Assembly (NCBI GenBank): GCA_019454125.1
Contig: CP075365.1
Coordinates: 676,218 to 740,217 of the forward strand
DNA: 64,000 nt
Reading direction: 5' to 3'
Origin: Fimbriimonadaceae bacterium
GTDB lineage: Bacteria; Armatimonadota; Fimbriimonadia; Fimbriimonadales; Fimbriimonadaceae
This document shows, piece by piece, positions 40,461 through 49,536 of this stretch. Position 1 is the first letter of the stretch. Each line of letters begins with the position of its first letter. The notes under the pieces are model-generated. The model did not search any database and had not been told where the DNA came from. It saw nothing but the letters and a program-made list of their open reading frames with translations. Both the position numbers and the translations under genes were made by a program.

Positions 40461-41165
40461 TTAAGCAGCCTTCTTCTTGCCTTCGGCGCCACCCGCAGCG
40501 ACCGCGAGCGTCACCTGCACCACCGGCAAAGGCACCAGGTCCGTGGCCTGCCCTGTCAAGGGGTTGACGAAACGATAGGCCGCGGCATACGTGCCCGGGC
40601 CCACCGCGATGTCTCGCGAGAGGTTGCCCGTGGCAAAGGCGAAGAACTCCTTTGAGCGATAAGCCTCGGCCGAGGGTTTGCGGTTCTTGCTCTTCAGCTT
40701 CTGCAACAAGAGTTCCGTCCTCACGCCCAGGGCGTTGCCCGCCGTGGCCGTGAAGGTCACCTTGCCCGTGCCCGCCACCGCCGTCAGCGAGATCGAGTCG
40801 CCGACAAAGGCGTTGGTGGGCGGGACGGTCGGCAGAATCCCCGTCGGCACGATCTGCAAGAACTTCGCGCCGAGCTCGACGAAAGCCTGGATGCCGGTCA
40901 GGGTGTAGTCCTCGCCCGTGACCGGGTCGGTGCGCGTCTGCGTCTCGCCAAAGGCGTTCCAGTCCGCCACCTGCTGCGCCGTGAAGTTCTTGAACGTGCG
41001 CGCCGCCTTGCTCAGGTTCGCGCGGGCCGACTCCTGCGGGGCCGTGTTCGGGTTGGTCGGGAAGACCCAAGGACGGCATGCGAGCCCGTTCCTGGTCTTG
41101 GAGATGACCACAGTCCCGTCGCGCCCGCGAAGGTCCTGGAAGGCCATGGATAACCTTGCTTTCAT
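40461..41165 (-). CDS. Hypothetical protein, paralogue of 52392-53048 (copy A)
   Basis: 234 aa. N-terminal MAFQDLRGRDGTVVISKTRNG, then NPNTAPQESARANLSKAART and TAQQVADWNAFGE, then TGEDYTLTGIQAFVELGAK; the C-terminal half looks like a beta-sandwich (TFTATAGNALGVRTELLLQ) ending in a basic tail. The first 100 residues resemble DUF6266-like and phage-associated proteins with a gene-start GxxGxxVxxRxRxGL motif and an AWN helix. A paralogue faces the other way on the far side of the CRISPR-Cas locus. No signal peptide. Function unknown. Confidence 0.75.
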   Translation of the reverse strand: MKARLSMAFQDLRGRDGTVVISKTRNGLACRPWVFPTNPNTAPQESARANLSKAARTFKNFTAQQVADWNAFGETQTRTDPVTGEDYTLTGIQAFVELGAKFLQIVPTGILPTVPPTNAFVGDSISLTAVAGTGKVTFTATAGNALGVRTELLLQKLKSKNRKPSAEAYRSKEFFAFATGNLSRDIAVGPGTYAAAYRFVNPLTGQATDLVPLPVVQVTLAVAAGGAEGKKKAA

Positions 41166-41401
41166 CTTCTTTCTTTTCTCCTGAAGCCCTGTGTGCCCCT
41201 ACGCCATGGGCCAGAAACGAACGCGAGGCTCCATGGTACGAATTGTCGGCGCTTCGGCGTCCGAAACTTTAGCTCCCGTTTATCCGGTAACTGTCAGAAG
41301 ACCTCGAAACCGCCCCGTTCCAAGTGGGATCGACTCAAAGAGGGAGGGGTCTGCTCCTCGGCCAAGGCAACCGCAAGAACCGGGTTGAGAGCGGTGCAAT
41401 G

Positions 41402-42176
41402 GTTTTCAGTCCTCATCCTCCCGTTAAGGAGGGATGCAAGGGACTGCTTGCTCTCGTTTCAATCCCCATCCCCCCGTTAGGAGGGATGCGACTTCGTATC
41501 GAAAAAGTCCCCGAGAATGCAAAACAGGTGTTTCAATCCTCATCCTCCCGTTAGGAGGGATGCGACGCCCGGTAATAACCCTAATTGGATCATCCGATCT
41601 ATCCGGTTTCAATCCTCATCCCCCCGTTAGGAGGGATGCGACTTGATCGTCGCCGACCTGGGGACCGGCGTCGCCGCCGCTTGGTTTCAATCCTCATCCC
41701 CCCGTTAGGAGGGATGCGACTACACGGTCGCCTACACTGCCGTACAGTCCGTGCCCGTCGCGTTTCAATCCTCATCCCCCCGTTAGGAGGGATGCGACTT
41801 GGGCGTGGCCATACGCGGGGTGGACCCCGTCCTCGTTTCAATCCTCATCCCCCCGTTAGGAGGGATGCGACACGACCGTCTCGGTGTTGCGGACGTTCAT
41901 CGTATCGCAGTTTCAATCCTCATCCCCCCGTTAGGAGGGATGCGACGATCCGCGAGTTCGCGCCCGCCAGTTCCGCCCGGAGCGTTTCAATCCTCATCCC
42001 CCCGTTAGGAGGGATGCGACGTCGTCCATGACGGCCGAGCAACATTGGGAGACGATCTCGTTTCAATCCTCATCCCCCCGTTAGGAGGGATGCGACCGTC
42101 GTGACCGGGGTCAACCGGTTCGGCGTGGTCACGCTCGGTGTTTCAATCCTCATCCCCCCGTTAGGAGGGATGCGAC
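41402..42176 (-). CRISPR. CRISPR array, 10 intact 37-bp repeats plus one degenerate
   Basis: Repeats of 37 bp start at 41456, 41530, 41606, 41684, 41762, 41835, 41910, 41984, 42060 and 42140; a degenerate copy with two insertions spans 41402-41440. Spacers between intact repeats are 36-43 bp; the one after the degenerate repeat is only 15 bp. Read on the minus strand the repeat begins GTCGCATCC and ends GGATTGAAAC, the form seen in type I-C and related systems, with a 9-bp stem (CATCCCTCC / GGGGGGATG, loop TAAC). Variant repeats occur only at the left end, so the leader is on the right, next to cas2. Confidence 0.97.
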
Positions 42177-42330
42177 GGCGGGCGAGACGCCCGCCCCAGG
42201 TTCAATTTACCCCTTCCGGACGCCTTATCATTTCACGGCCCCTTTGCAGTTTTCAATGTGCGGCTGGCTGGTTTGTACCTGAAGGGCGGCGCGAACCTCA
42301 AGTTCGGCGCGTCATCGCCTCCGATCCGCG
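42177..42330 (-). promoter_or_regulatory. CRISPR leader
   Basis: 154 nt between the newest repeat and the cas2 stop. On the minus strand it has an AT-richer part with TTGAAA (about 42257) and TAAATT-like hexamers that may drive pre-crRNA synthesis. It ends in a perfect 7-bp inverted repeat (42177-42195, GGCGGGC-GAGAC-GCCCGCC) that touches the first repeat. No ORF here. Confidence 0.7.
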
Positions 42331-42633
42331 CTAGACAATGAGGGGCGCCTCAAAGTCAGTGCCGTGGGCGAGACCGTAGACCTTGACGCAGTCGGCAAAC
42401 TCCGCCTTAAGGAAATAGACGCGGAAGGTGTCCTGCTCCCTCGAGATGATGCCGAGCACGCGCTTGAGCATCTTCTCGTAATCGACCGGCGTGACGCTCA
42501 CTTCGAACACCGATTTTTGCACTCGCGTCCCGAAGGCTTCACAGGCTTTGGCGACTTTACGCAAGCGGCGTTCGCCTTCCGGCGTGGTCGTGTCGACGTC
42601 GTAACAGGCGACGAGATGCATGCGGCTTTTCAT
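42331..42633 (-). CDS. cas2: CRISPR-associated endonuclease Cas2 (type I-C)
   Basis: 100 aa, last gene of the cas operon; ATG overlaps the cas1 stop. Ferredoxin-like: HLVACYDVDTTTPEGERRLR (with the DVxT Asp) and KVAKACEAFGTRVQKSVFEV match I-C Cas2. Forms the Cas1-Cas2 integrase that inserts new spacers at the leader end, which lies directly downstream. Confidence 0.95.
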   Translation of the reverse strand: MKSRMHLVACYDVDTTTPEGERRLRKVAKACEAFGTRVQKSVFEVSVTPVDYEKMLKRVLGIISREQDTFRVYFLKAEFADCVKVYGLAHGTDFEAPLIV

Positions 42634-43736
42634 TGCGGTTCGTAAGGGATGTAATGGGGAATGTCGCCACGGAAACAGCGCGCCATAATGCGGGCTTGCA
42701 CATGCGGCAGCAAGCCGATCGGCACCCTCTCTTTGAACATGGCGTGCCGCACCTCGACCTGCTTGCGTTTCTGATAGGCCACCAGCAACTTCTTGCGCCC
42801 GTCGTCGGTGAGCATGACACTGCCACCGGGGCGGACCTTGAAGTCTTCGGCGGTAAGTTGTTTGCGGTTGATCAGGGAGAGGGCTAGGCGGTCGAGGACG
42901 ATCGCGCGGAACTCTTCGACGAGGTCAAGTCCAAGGCCCGGCCTTCCCGGCCTCAGCACGTGCAGGATGCCGAACTGGGGGTCGAGGCCCACACCTTCGA
43001 GGGCCGAGGTGCAGTCGTTCGTCCAGAGACTGTAGAGGAAGGACAGGAGACAGTTGGCCCGGTCGCGCGGGGGCCGGCGGCTCCGGCCATCGAAGCGGAA
43101 ATCGACTCGCTGGCTCGTGATCATGGCGTCGAAGACGCCGAAGTAGACCTGGGCTGCCATTCCTTCGATACCCCGGGCCTCGTCGATCGTTTGCACATGG
43201 GCGAGCTGGGCCAACAGGGACGCGGTCTGACCCGCGGCAGACTCGAACGCAGCGCGGCTGGGCTCCTTGCCTTCCCGCGCAGCCCTGAGAAGCACTTGCC
43301 GGGCGTTCTGGAGCTTGGCGGCAACGACGCGCAGGACGAAGTCGAAGCAGAGCCCTTCGTCGTTGTGGAAGTCGTACTGGGCTTTACGGAGGAGGACGTT
43401 GCCGCTCGTCTTCCCCTGCACTCTAGCGACGAAGCGGCCGTTCGGGTTCATCAGGACCAGCGCCCGGCCGTCCGTAGCGCAACGCCCTAGAAGAGGAAAG
43501 GAGGCCGCCACCCTTCCGAACAGCACGATTGCGCCGAGGTGGTGAAGCGGCACCTTCAGGGCAACCTTTCGCCGGAGCAGTCCGCCGCCGGCCCCCTCCT
43601 CACTTTCGAGGCTCGGGCCACTTTCTGCCGATGGGGAGGCGGCTTCTGGCACCTCGACGAAGACCTGGTCGTTCTCCAAGCGGCAGTAGGCGCCGTCGGT
43701 GCCGACATAAAGCGTGTTGAGGAAGACCTTGGTCAC
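42630..43736 (-). CDS. cas1: CRISPR-associated integrase Cas1 (type I-C)
   Basis: 368 aa from the GTG at 43736, which overlaps the cas4 stop and gives VTKVFLNTLYVGTDGAYCRLE, the I-C Cas1 start. Core motifs include PLHHLGAIVLFG, GRFVARVQGKTSGNVLLRKAQ (in part), GLDPQFGILHVLRPGRPGLG (His) and LDLVEEFRAIVLDR (metal-binding acid). Between residues about 30 and 62 there is an insertion rich in Ser, Glu and Gly (SPSAESGPSLESEEGAGGG), which makes it about 25 residues longer than usual. Confidence 0.95.
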   Translation of the reverse strand: MTKVFLNTLYVGTDGAYCRLENDQVFVEVPEAASPSAESGPSLESEEGAGGGLLRRKVALKVPLHHLGAIVLFGRVAASFPLLGRCATDGRALVLMNPNGRFVARVQGKTSGNVLLRKAQYDFHNDEGLCFDFVLRVVAAKLQNARQVLLRAAREGKEPSRAAFESAAGQTASLLAQLAHVQTIDEARGIEGMAAQVYFGVFDAMITSQRVDFRFDGRSRRPPRDRANCLLSFLYSLWTNDCTSALEGVGLDPQFGILHVLRPGRPGLGLDLVEEFRAIVLDRLALSLINRKQLTAEDFKVRPGGSVMLTDDGRKKLLVAYQKRKQVEVRHAMFKERVPIGLLPHVQARIMARCFRGDIPHYIPYEPQ

Positions 43737-44407
43737 GGAAGCTCGACCTCGTTCCTCAATACGAACGGAGTTTGGTCGAGTGCCCCGGCCGTCGCGACCG
43801 CCCGCGGCAGGCAGGCGTCGATAAGCGAGCATCGAGGGCACCGGCGGTCGTTCAATGCAGGGGGCAGGCTCTGACCGGCGAGCATCCGCCTCACAGCACC
43901 AATCGCCTCTAGGGTGCCTTTTCGCAGCTGGTCGTCGAAAGCGACCGTCTTTCGCTCCTTGGTCTTGCCGAAGTAAAGCGCGCCCTCTTCAATGCGCGTC
44001 TCGAACATCTCCTCCAGGCAAAGCGCCTGGGCGCAAAGCTGGATGGCCGCGTGCCGCTCGTGCCTAGGGCCACCGGACTTGTACTCGACGGGCACGATCC
44101 GACTCCCCCTCCCCACTTCCTTGGGGAGGGGGTTGGTGGAGGGCTCGCGGAACTCGACGACGTCGGCCTTTCCGACGAGCCCCAGTTCGTCCGACCAGAT
44201 CGGCAGCGCCCGTTCGACCTTAACCCCTTTCTCTACCCGTCCCACGGGCTCGTCCGCCCGCTCGTGGGCGTGCGCCCCCCGGACGGTAAAGACGTTCTCG
44301 TCCCACACGCTCTCGAGATGGATGAGCCCGCACTGCCGCGGGCAGTAGCTCCAGTGCTCGAGGGCGGAGATGGGGACGAGGACGTCGTGGGTCACCCCAT
44401 GAGGCAC
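43733..44407 (-). CDS. cas4: CRISPR-associated exonuclease Cas4
   Basis: 224 aa, GTG start immediately after the cas3 stop. N-terminal Cys in SYCPRQCGLIH, RecB-like nuclease Asp in GKADVVEF and PVEYKSG, the QLCAQALCLEEMF helix, and the C-terminal iron-sulfur Cys set RRCPRCSLIDAC. It trims prespacers and selects the PAM. Unusually, the loop between VVEF and PVEYK is encoded by a copy of a G-rich palindrome (44105-44132), giving STNPLPKEVGRGS. Confidence 0.93.
   Translation of the reverse strand: MPHGVTHDVLVPISALEHWSYCPRQCGLIHLESVWDENVFTVRGAHAHERADEPVGRVEKGVKVERALPIWSDELGLVGKADVVEFREPSTNPLPKEVGRGSRIVPVEYKSGGPRHERHAAIQLCAQALCLEEMFETRIEEGALYFGKTKERKTVAFDDQLRKGTLEAIGAVRRMLAGQSLPPALNDRRCPRCSLIDACLPRAVATAGALDQTPFVLRNEVELP
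44105..44141. repeat. G-rich palindrome relative inside cas4
   Basis: CCCCCTCCCC-ACTTCCTT-GGGGAGGGGG followed by TTGGTGGAGGG: same 10-bp arms as the intergenic family but a different loop and tail. It lies in frame in cas4 and encodes a Pro/Gly-rich loop between two core strands. Confidence 0.8.
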
Positions 44408-46600
44408 CTAACCGTAGAAGCCGCCGTTCTTCACGGCTTCTTGCGCCATCGCGCAGTCAGCAAGATAGCCGAGGAAATTGGGGTCGTATTCTCCCTTCCA
44501 CCGCCACAACTCCGTCCCGAGAAGGAGCTCGCACGGCAAGTTCACGATCTGTGAGGCGTAGATTTGCACAGACCCCTGTACGATCTTGCGGAAGGGCACC
44601 TTCTCGCCTCTTTCCAGCGTTTGGGACAATTCTTCGTGAACGACTACGAGTCTGGTGTCGGCGTCGATTACGCGAAAGTGCCGCTGAACTTCAGGATAGC
44701 GGCACTCGCGCTCAAGTTGGGAGAGCTCGGACCGCCTTCTTTTCATCGAGTCCTTTAGGGTGCCCGCATGTTCACTGCCAATGATCTCATGAGGAGTTCC
44801 CGTGAAGCGACCTAGCTGGATCATGTGGACGACGTTTGGCGCAGTCTCAAGCATGGCGGGGTGGGCGGTGACACCCTCGCCCGTCAGTTGCATACAGTAA
44901 AGGTCACCTTTCCACGACTCCTCGTTGCGGCGTACCCTGCCCCCCACCTGGATCAGACTGCTTGCAGTTGAAGCTTCTCGATAAGCGCGCCGAAACGAGA
45001 AGTCCATACCAGCCTCGACGCAACTCGTCGATATGAGCAGCCAGTCTCGATCTGGTTCCTCTCGGAGGCGACGCTCTATCTCCTGCACGATCGGCTGCCG
45101 GTCAACAGGCGCGAGTGCCGTTGACAGATGAAGCACGTCGAACCCCTTTTCTTTGGCCAGAGACGCGAGCGAGCCTGCGGTGCGAACCGTGTTAACGACC
45201 ACCAGGCCAGGGCCGCTTGGCCCTTTCAGTCGCTTCAGGAGTGCATCCAGCGTCAACGATTCCTCGACCAACCGGGGCTGCACACGGGCCGTTTCAGCCG
45301 CCGTTAGCTCGGCGTGAAGGTCAGGTGGCGTGATCTCGGGAATATCGGACGGATGCGCACTTGAGAGGTACCCCCCATCTTCCCAGAACCGGAACAGAGA
45401 CCCGCTCGCCAAGACGACCCGTACGCTCCAATTCTCAGTCAACGTCACAAGCCATTTCCAAGCCGTCTCCCAAAGGTGTGCGGGCATCGCCGCATGAGCT
45501 TCATCCAAGAAGATCGCACTTCCGGGCAGTTCATGGAACTTACGGAGTCGTGCCGGATGCGCCCCTGCCAGCGTTTCAAAAAACGCTGCGGCTGTGGTGA
45601 CAATTATCGGGGCGCGCCACAGGGCGGCGTATTCCCTGCTCTCTATGTCTGCAAAGTCCAATTGATGGTGCAATGCCGCGACGACCGCTTCTGGATCTTC
45701 CCCTTTCAATACCAGGCCTTGTCGGTACGTCTTGACCGCCTGGTCAATGATGTTGGTGAAAGGAAGCACGACGAAGATATGTCGCAGGGACTCCCGCTTA
45801 GCATGAGCGAGCAGGTGGGCCATAACGCCGAGGGTCTTGCCTGTACCCACGGGGCCTTCGCACCTAACAATCCTCTCCTGGAATCTGCCAGCTAAGCAAG
45901 CGTCGAAGAACCTCTGACGCCTGCAGTCGCGGTCGGTCGCTTTCGGCAGCATCTGAGCATATTCGGTCATTTGCGTAAGTCGTTCGGCCCAACGACGTCT
46001 TGGTCCGCCTTCGGAGCCGTGGCCCCGCTCGTGGGCGGCAGCGTCCGAGTGATCTGCGTCCACCAGGCAACTAAGCGACAGGCGAAGGCTGACCTGATCG
46101 GGCGGATTCGAAGTGACAGCCGGAGGCACGACACAGCCTACACTGGTGTGGCTTTCCAACCACAAGTCAAGGCCTGCATCGACCGCTGCTAGCACTTCGG
46201 CTTCTAGGTTTCTCAGAAGCGGAGGCGTCTCAACTGACTTGCCTCTTCGCCGTTGCTCCGGGCCGTCGAAGAGTCCCCGGTGATGTGCCGCTACCAGGGC
46301 AGCCGGCCACAGATCGGCATTACCCACTAGCCAGGCTACTCCAGCCTCCTCATGCGGTGGCGGAGGGAGCGGGTTCTTGCTTTCGACTGCAAGGATCGCC
46401 TGCTTGGCCGCCTCAAGTTTTCCCAGATCGTGTAGCAGAGCGGCAGCCTCGACCGCCTGACGAAAGTCACCGACACCGTTCGCCGAGTACAGGCCAGCGA
46501 GCCTGGCCCGGCGAGCAGCACCACGCGCAACGTGCCGAATGTGTTCTTCGTAGGGCTGTCCTGGTCGCCCCCTCCGAGGACTGTGGGCCCACATCGCCAC
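44408..46600 (-). CDS. cas3: CRISPR-associated helicase/nuclease Cas3, full length (second copy)
   Basis: 730 aa, GTG at 46600 (ATG 46594 possible), 1 nt after the cas7 stop. HD nuclease: EEHIRHVARGA, ALLHDLGKLEAAK, PHEEAG, VAAHHRGL. SF2 helicase: Walker A GPVGTGKTLG, LPFTNIIDQ, DEAH box IFLDEAHAAMP, motif III-like LASGSLFRFWED, motif VI QVGGRVRRNEE. It degrades Cascade-marked DNA. In standard I-C operons cas3 comes first; here it sits between cas7 and cas4, the position usual in I-B. A truncated cas3 occupies the first position. Confidence 0.93.
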   Translation of the reverse strand: MAMWAHSPRRGRPGQPYEEHIRHVARGAARRARLAGLYSANGVGDFRQAVEAAALLHDLGKLEAAKQAILAVESKNPLPPPPHEEAGVAWLVGNADLWPAALVAAHHRGLFDGPEQRRRGKSVETPPLLRNLEAEVLAAVDAGLDLWLESHTSVGCVVPPAVTSNPPDQVSLRLSLSCLVDADHSDAAAHERGHGSEGGPRRRWAERLTQMTEYAQMLPKATDRDCRRQRFFDACLAGRFQERIVRCEGPVGTGKTLGVMAHLLAHAKRESLRHIFVVLPFTNIIDQAVKTYRQGLVLKGEDPEAVVAALHHQLDFADIESREYAALWRAPIIVTTAAAFFETLAGAHPARLRKFHELPGSAIFLDEAHAAMPAHLWETAWKWLVTLTENWSVRVVLASGSLFRFWEDGGYLSSAHPSDIPEITPPDLHAELTAAETARVQPRLVEESLTLDALLKRLKGPSGPGLVVVNTVRTAGSLASLAKEKGFDVLHLSTALAPVDRQPIVQEIERRLREEPDRDWLLISTSCVEAGMDFSFRRAYREASTASSLIQVGGRVRRNEESWKGDLYCMQLTGEGVTAHPAMLETAPNVVHMIQLGRFTGTPHEIIGSEHAGTLKDSMKRRRSELSQLERECRYPEVQRHFRVIDADTRLVVVHEELSQTLERGEKVPFRKIVQGSVQIYASQIVNLPCELLLGTELWRWKGEYDPNFLGYLADCAMAQEAVKNGGFYG

Positions 46601-46601
46601 G

Positions 46602-47534
46602 TCAGATCTTCGCTAGATCGCGGAAATTGACGACCTTGTCTGCAAGTTCTTCAGGATCCGTAGCGACCTCATATTGATCCCAGCTCGTCGAGGGCACAGT
46701 CACGTCTCCGTCTTTTCGCACAGGGGTGAAACGCTTGACCAAGGCAAAGTCTGAGCAGGATCCCAATGGTGACTTGTGCTCCATCACAAACGCGTGCCGT
46801 ACCTCTACGAATGGTCTGGCTTTGGATGCCGTGTTCGGGTAGGCCGGTACGATGAGCTTCAAGAGGAGTTCGATGTCCTGAATCGAACAGTGCGTGCGGT
46901 GTGCCAAGGCAGGGTTCACAAAGAACGGCATTACATATACGCCGTGCAGCACACGTCGGTCAGCTAGCGGGGCCATTCCTCTGTCCTTGCCTTCCTGGGC
47001 TCCTGACTTCTTCGTGCTGGTGTCGCGCCTGATCTCGACTGGGCAGACAGAGTGCGCGTTTACGAACTGGGCCACGCCGTTTCGCACCGAGTTGCGGAGA
47101 TTCGCCTTTTGTGCATCGTCGGCCTTCTTCTCCTCATTGGCAGATGACTCCAGGAACGTGTTACCGAAGACTCGCGCGTCCCAGTACTTTTCATGAAATG
47201 CCGGGTAGTTCGTGGCCCTCTGATCCTCCTCCTTTTTGCCCTTCAAGAGTGCCGTCACATCCGAACGTGTGACTTCTCGAGACTCTAGAACCTGAAACTT
47301 CTCGTCCTCCAAGCGCGGGTTGAACTGGTCACGGACGGTCTGCCAGACTACACCCTGCTTCTCGTGCACCAGGTCGCGAAGCTTACGTTTGAAGGACACG
47401 GCACTGATGATGCCTTGACGTGTGGCGGGCAACGTGCGCGGGTCGCTTTCGCGATCCGGGTCGCCGTTGGGGTTTGACTCGTTGACTTCGATTATGAGAA
47501 TCCCGGTCATCCGGGGAATGGTGGGTTCAGGCAT
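46602..47534 (-). CDS. cas7: Cascade backbone subunit Cas7 (Csd2-like, type I-C)
   Basis: 310 aa from the ATG at 47534, overlapping the cas8c stop by 8 nt. MTGILIIEVNESNPNGDPDRE is the Cas7c/Csd2 start (the NxNGDP signature), followed by RQGIISAVSFKRKLRD. Six to seven copies coat the crRNA. The C-terminal region has RPFVEVRHAFVMEHKSP. Composition is lower in GC than cas1 and cas4. Confidence 0.9.
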   Translation of the reverse strand: MPEPTIPRMTGILIIEVNESNPNGDPDRESDPRTLPATRQGIISAVSFKRKLRDLVHEKQGVVWQTVRDQFNPRLEDEKFQVLESREVTRSDVTALLKGKKEEDQRATNYPAFHEKYWDARVFGNTFLESSANEEKKADDAQKANLRNSVRNGVAQFVNAHSVCPVEIRRDTSTKKSGAQEGKDRGMAPLADRRVLHGVYVMPFFVNPALAHRTHCSIQDIELLLKLIVPAYPNTASKARPFVEVRHAFVMEHKSPLGSCSDFALVKRFTPVRKDGDVTVPSTSWDQYEVATDPEELADKVVNFRDLAKI

Positions 47535-49536
47535 GGTCTTGTTCCGGTTCTGTCGCGGATGGTGCGGTGGTCGGGGAGTACTGGTCGGCGACACAGTCTT
47601 TGGATAGATATCCAAGGAGCAGTTCGGCCTTCCCAATCTGGTCAAGTGGACTATGGCAAAGTTGCCCCGAGAGGTTCGTCGAGAGAACAGCAAGGCGACT
47701 GAGAGCCTTTTTCGCCATGAGAATGTCGTTCTCGCTTTCGCCACTAGGCTCTTTCGTGGCTGCCCAATCGCTCCAAGGACGGATCCGTTCGAGCAAGTCC
47801 GCGAGAGCCCGGGTAGGGTCATCGGCCGCTATCCCCAAGAGCTGGCTTCCACCAAGAGAAGGCGGCACGCTTGCTCGGACGGCGCGGCAATAGGCAAGGT
47901 GTAGCGTGTCCACGACCCCAAGCAAGAGGCCGAGGAGATAGGGTGGTGAATGTTGTGTCTGTTCCATAGTTCGATCCATTGCGTCGAGGATTAGAGTAAG
48001 GGTGAGGCAGGCTTCCTTGGCACTTCTCTCTGCGGGGCCTAGCTGCTCGTTCTGTGACTCTCCCTTTGCCCTGCGAAGCCTTGAGCCTTCCGAGGTTAGC
48101 AGCTTGGTGGAACGATGAAGGAGAATGTCGAGGAAGAGCGCGGCTCGGGCGGCTCGGTCTGGCCCCTTGGCAAGCATGAAGTCGATCACATCACCACCAG
48201 ACGGACCGTTGACGAGCTCAAATGCTGGCGGCTCGTGCCGCCACTGGCGGGACAAACTGGTTACCACACTGTTCGGTGAGGCCAGATTCGGGCCCTGCAA
48301 GAGTAGGTCGGAAAAACTCCACTGCCCAGTCTGCCACCTCCGTCCCGCGCCCAGAACCTCGGACACTTTCGGCGTTCTGCCATACACCGCCTGGAGTTGA
48401 GCATTGCTGATTTGGCGGATGACGACAATCTCGATCTCGGCGTTTGGCGTCAGTTGGGCTTTGCCTTCGAGTGCGGTGAGCACCGGCTGCAGCACGTCTT
48501 TGTAGTCGGTTTCCGCATCGCCTCCGCCGAAGCCGTCGGCGACTTGAGCATCAATGCCGGAAGCGAATACGATTAGAAGATCCGAGGCTTCCCCCTTTTC
48601 GCTTTTCTTGCCGTTCCGCAGAGCCGTCCACGTCTGCCCCTTCCTAGAGGCGTCCGTCACATAGGGGATAGCGTCCAGGCATTTCTTAACAGTCTCAGTC
48701 GTCACGCAGATGACCGCGTCGTCCGTCAGACCGTACCTTGTGTTCGTCGGTGCCTTGCTGAACATGGAGAAGACGGCGATTCCGCTTGGCGCAACGATAG
48801 GCAGTGCCGGGTTGGGCAGCTTGCCATCGTGTTTGGATCCTTGACGGTTGGCGATCGAGCAAGTCACTTGCGGGCCTGTGCCCCTCTGAACGGCCAGTGC
48901 ACCTTCGAGCTCTTGGCGCAACTCCCTGGCGTAGACCGTCTCCCCCTCTAGATCGAAAGCCACTTGTCCGAAAGCCTTTGTCTTGTCCCCGTCCTGTTTG
49001 CCGTACCAGAGTGCCAGAAGGACTTCGTCCAGGTCTTTGCTTTCGCTAAACGCTTGAGACGTGGCTTCTGCGCTCACCTCCCTGAGGCGTGTTGCCAGCT
49101 GCTTGATCCTGTCAGGGCAGCTCTTCAGCTCGAGCTTCTCCAGATGTTCTTCCAACGCCTTCTTTGCTACATCGAGGAGCTTTGAATAGTCGGGCGGGGA
49201 TGCTTCTAAGCCTGCCCTTTTGACCTTGTCCTTGTCTGCTTTGGTCCTCAATTCCTTCAGCTTACGGTGAAATTCTTTACAATCGTCCTCGGTCTTTAAT
49301 GGTTTATCGGGGCGCACAACGGGCCAGAAGTGGAAGTTGCCCTTGCGAAGACACCAGAGCGCTTCTAGTTCTCCCAGGGGAACCGCTACAAGTCGAACTT
49401 TGAGTTGACCGTCGATGAGAGCCCTGACGACAGGCCCGCCAGCCTTGCCTGGCCGTGCGACATTGGCGCTCTTGGGCTCCGGCACGATGCCCGCCTGCTC
49501 CAGGGCCCTTGCGACTCTCCAGCACTCAACGAGCAT
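47527..49536 (-). CDS. cas8c: Cascade large subunit Cas8c (Csd1-like)
   Basis: 669 aa. Position between cas5 and cas7, length and motifs fit Csd1: SPPYLLGLLLGVVDTLHLAY near residue 550 and the C-terminal GKAELLLGYLSKD. The N-terminus is divergent and carries a Lys/Glu-rich helical insertion (about 90-170: KLKELRTKADKDKVKRAG). It recognises the PAM and target. In other I-C systems an internal start yields the small subunit Cas11c; an internal ATG pair near 47983 exists but has no clear SD. Confidence 0.82.
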   Translation of the reverse strand: MLVECWRVARALEQAGIVPEPKSANVARPGKAGGPVVRALIDGQLKVRLVAVPLGELEALWCLRKGNFHFWPVVRPDKPLKTEDDCKEFHRKLKELRTKADKDKVKRAGLEASPPDYSKLLDVAKKALEEHLEKLELKSCPDRIKQLATRLREVSAEATSQAFSESKDLDEVLLALWYGKQDGDKTKAFGQVAFDLEGETVYARELRQELEGALAVQRGTGPQVTCSIANRQGSKHDGKLPNPALPIVAPSGIAVFSMFSKAPTNTRYGLTDDAVICVTTETVKKCLDAIPYVTDASRKGQTWTALRNGKKSEKGEASDLLIVFASGIDAQVADGFGGGDAETDYKDVLQPVLTALEGKAQLTPNAEIEIVVIRQISNAQLQAVYGRTPKVSEVLGAGRRWQTGQWSFSDLLLQGPNLASPNSVVTSLSRQWRHEPPAFELVNGPSGGDVIDFMLAKGPDRAARAALFLDILLHRSTKLLTSEGSRLRRAKGESQNEQLGPAERSAKEACLTLTLILDAMDRTMEQTQHSPPYLLGLLLGVVDTLHLAYCRAVRASVPPSLGGSQLLGIAADDPTRALADLLERIRPWSDWAATKEPSGESENDILMAKKALSRLAVLSTNLSGQLCHSPLDQIGKAELLLGYLSKDCVADQYSPTTAPSATEPEQDHA

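Noticed and set aside
41166-41401. Possible further degenerate CRISPR repeats left of the array
   Set aside because: No segment matches the repeat beyond a few bases.
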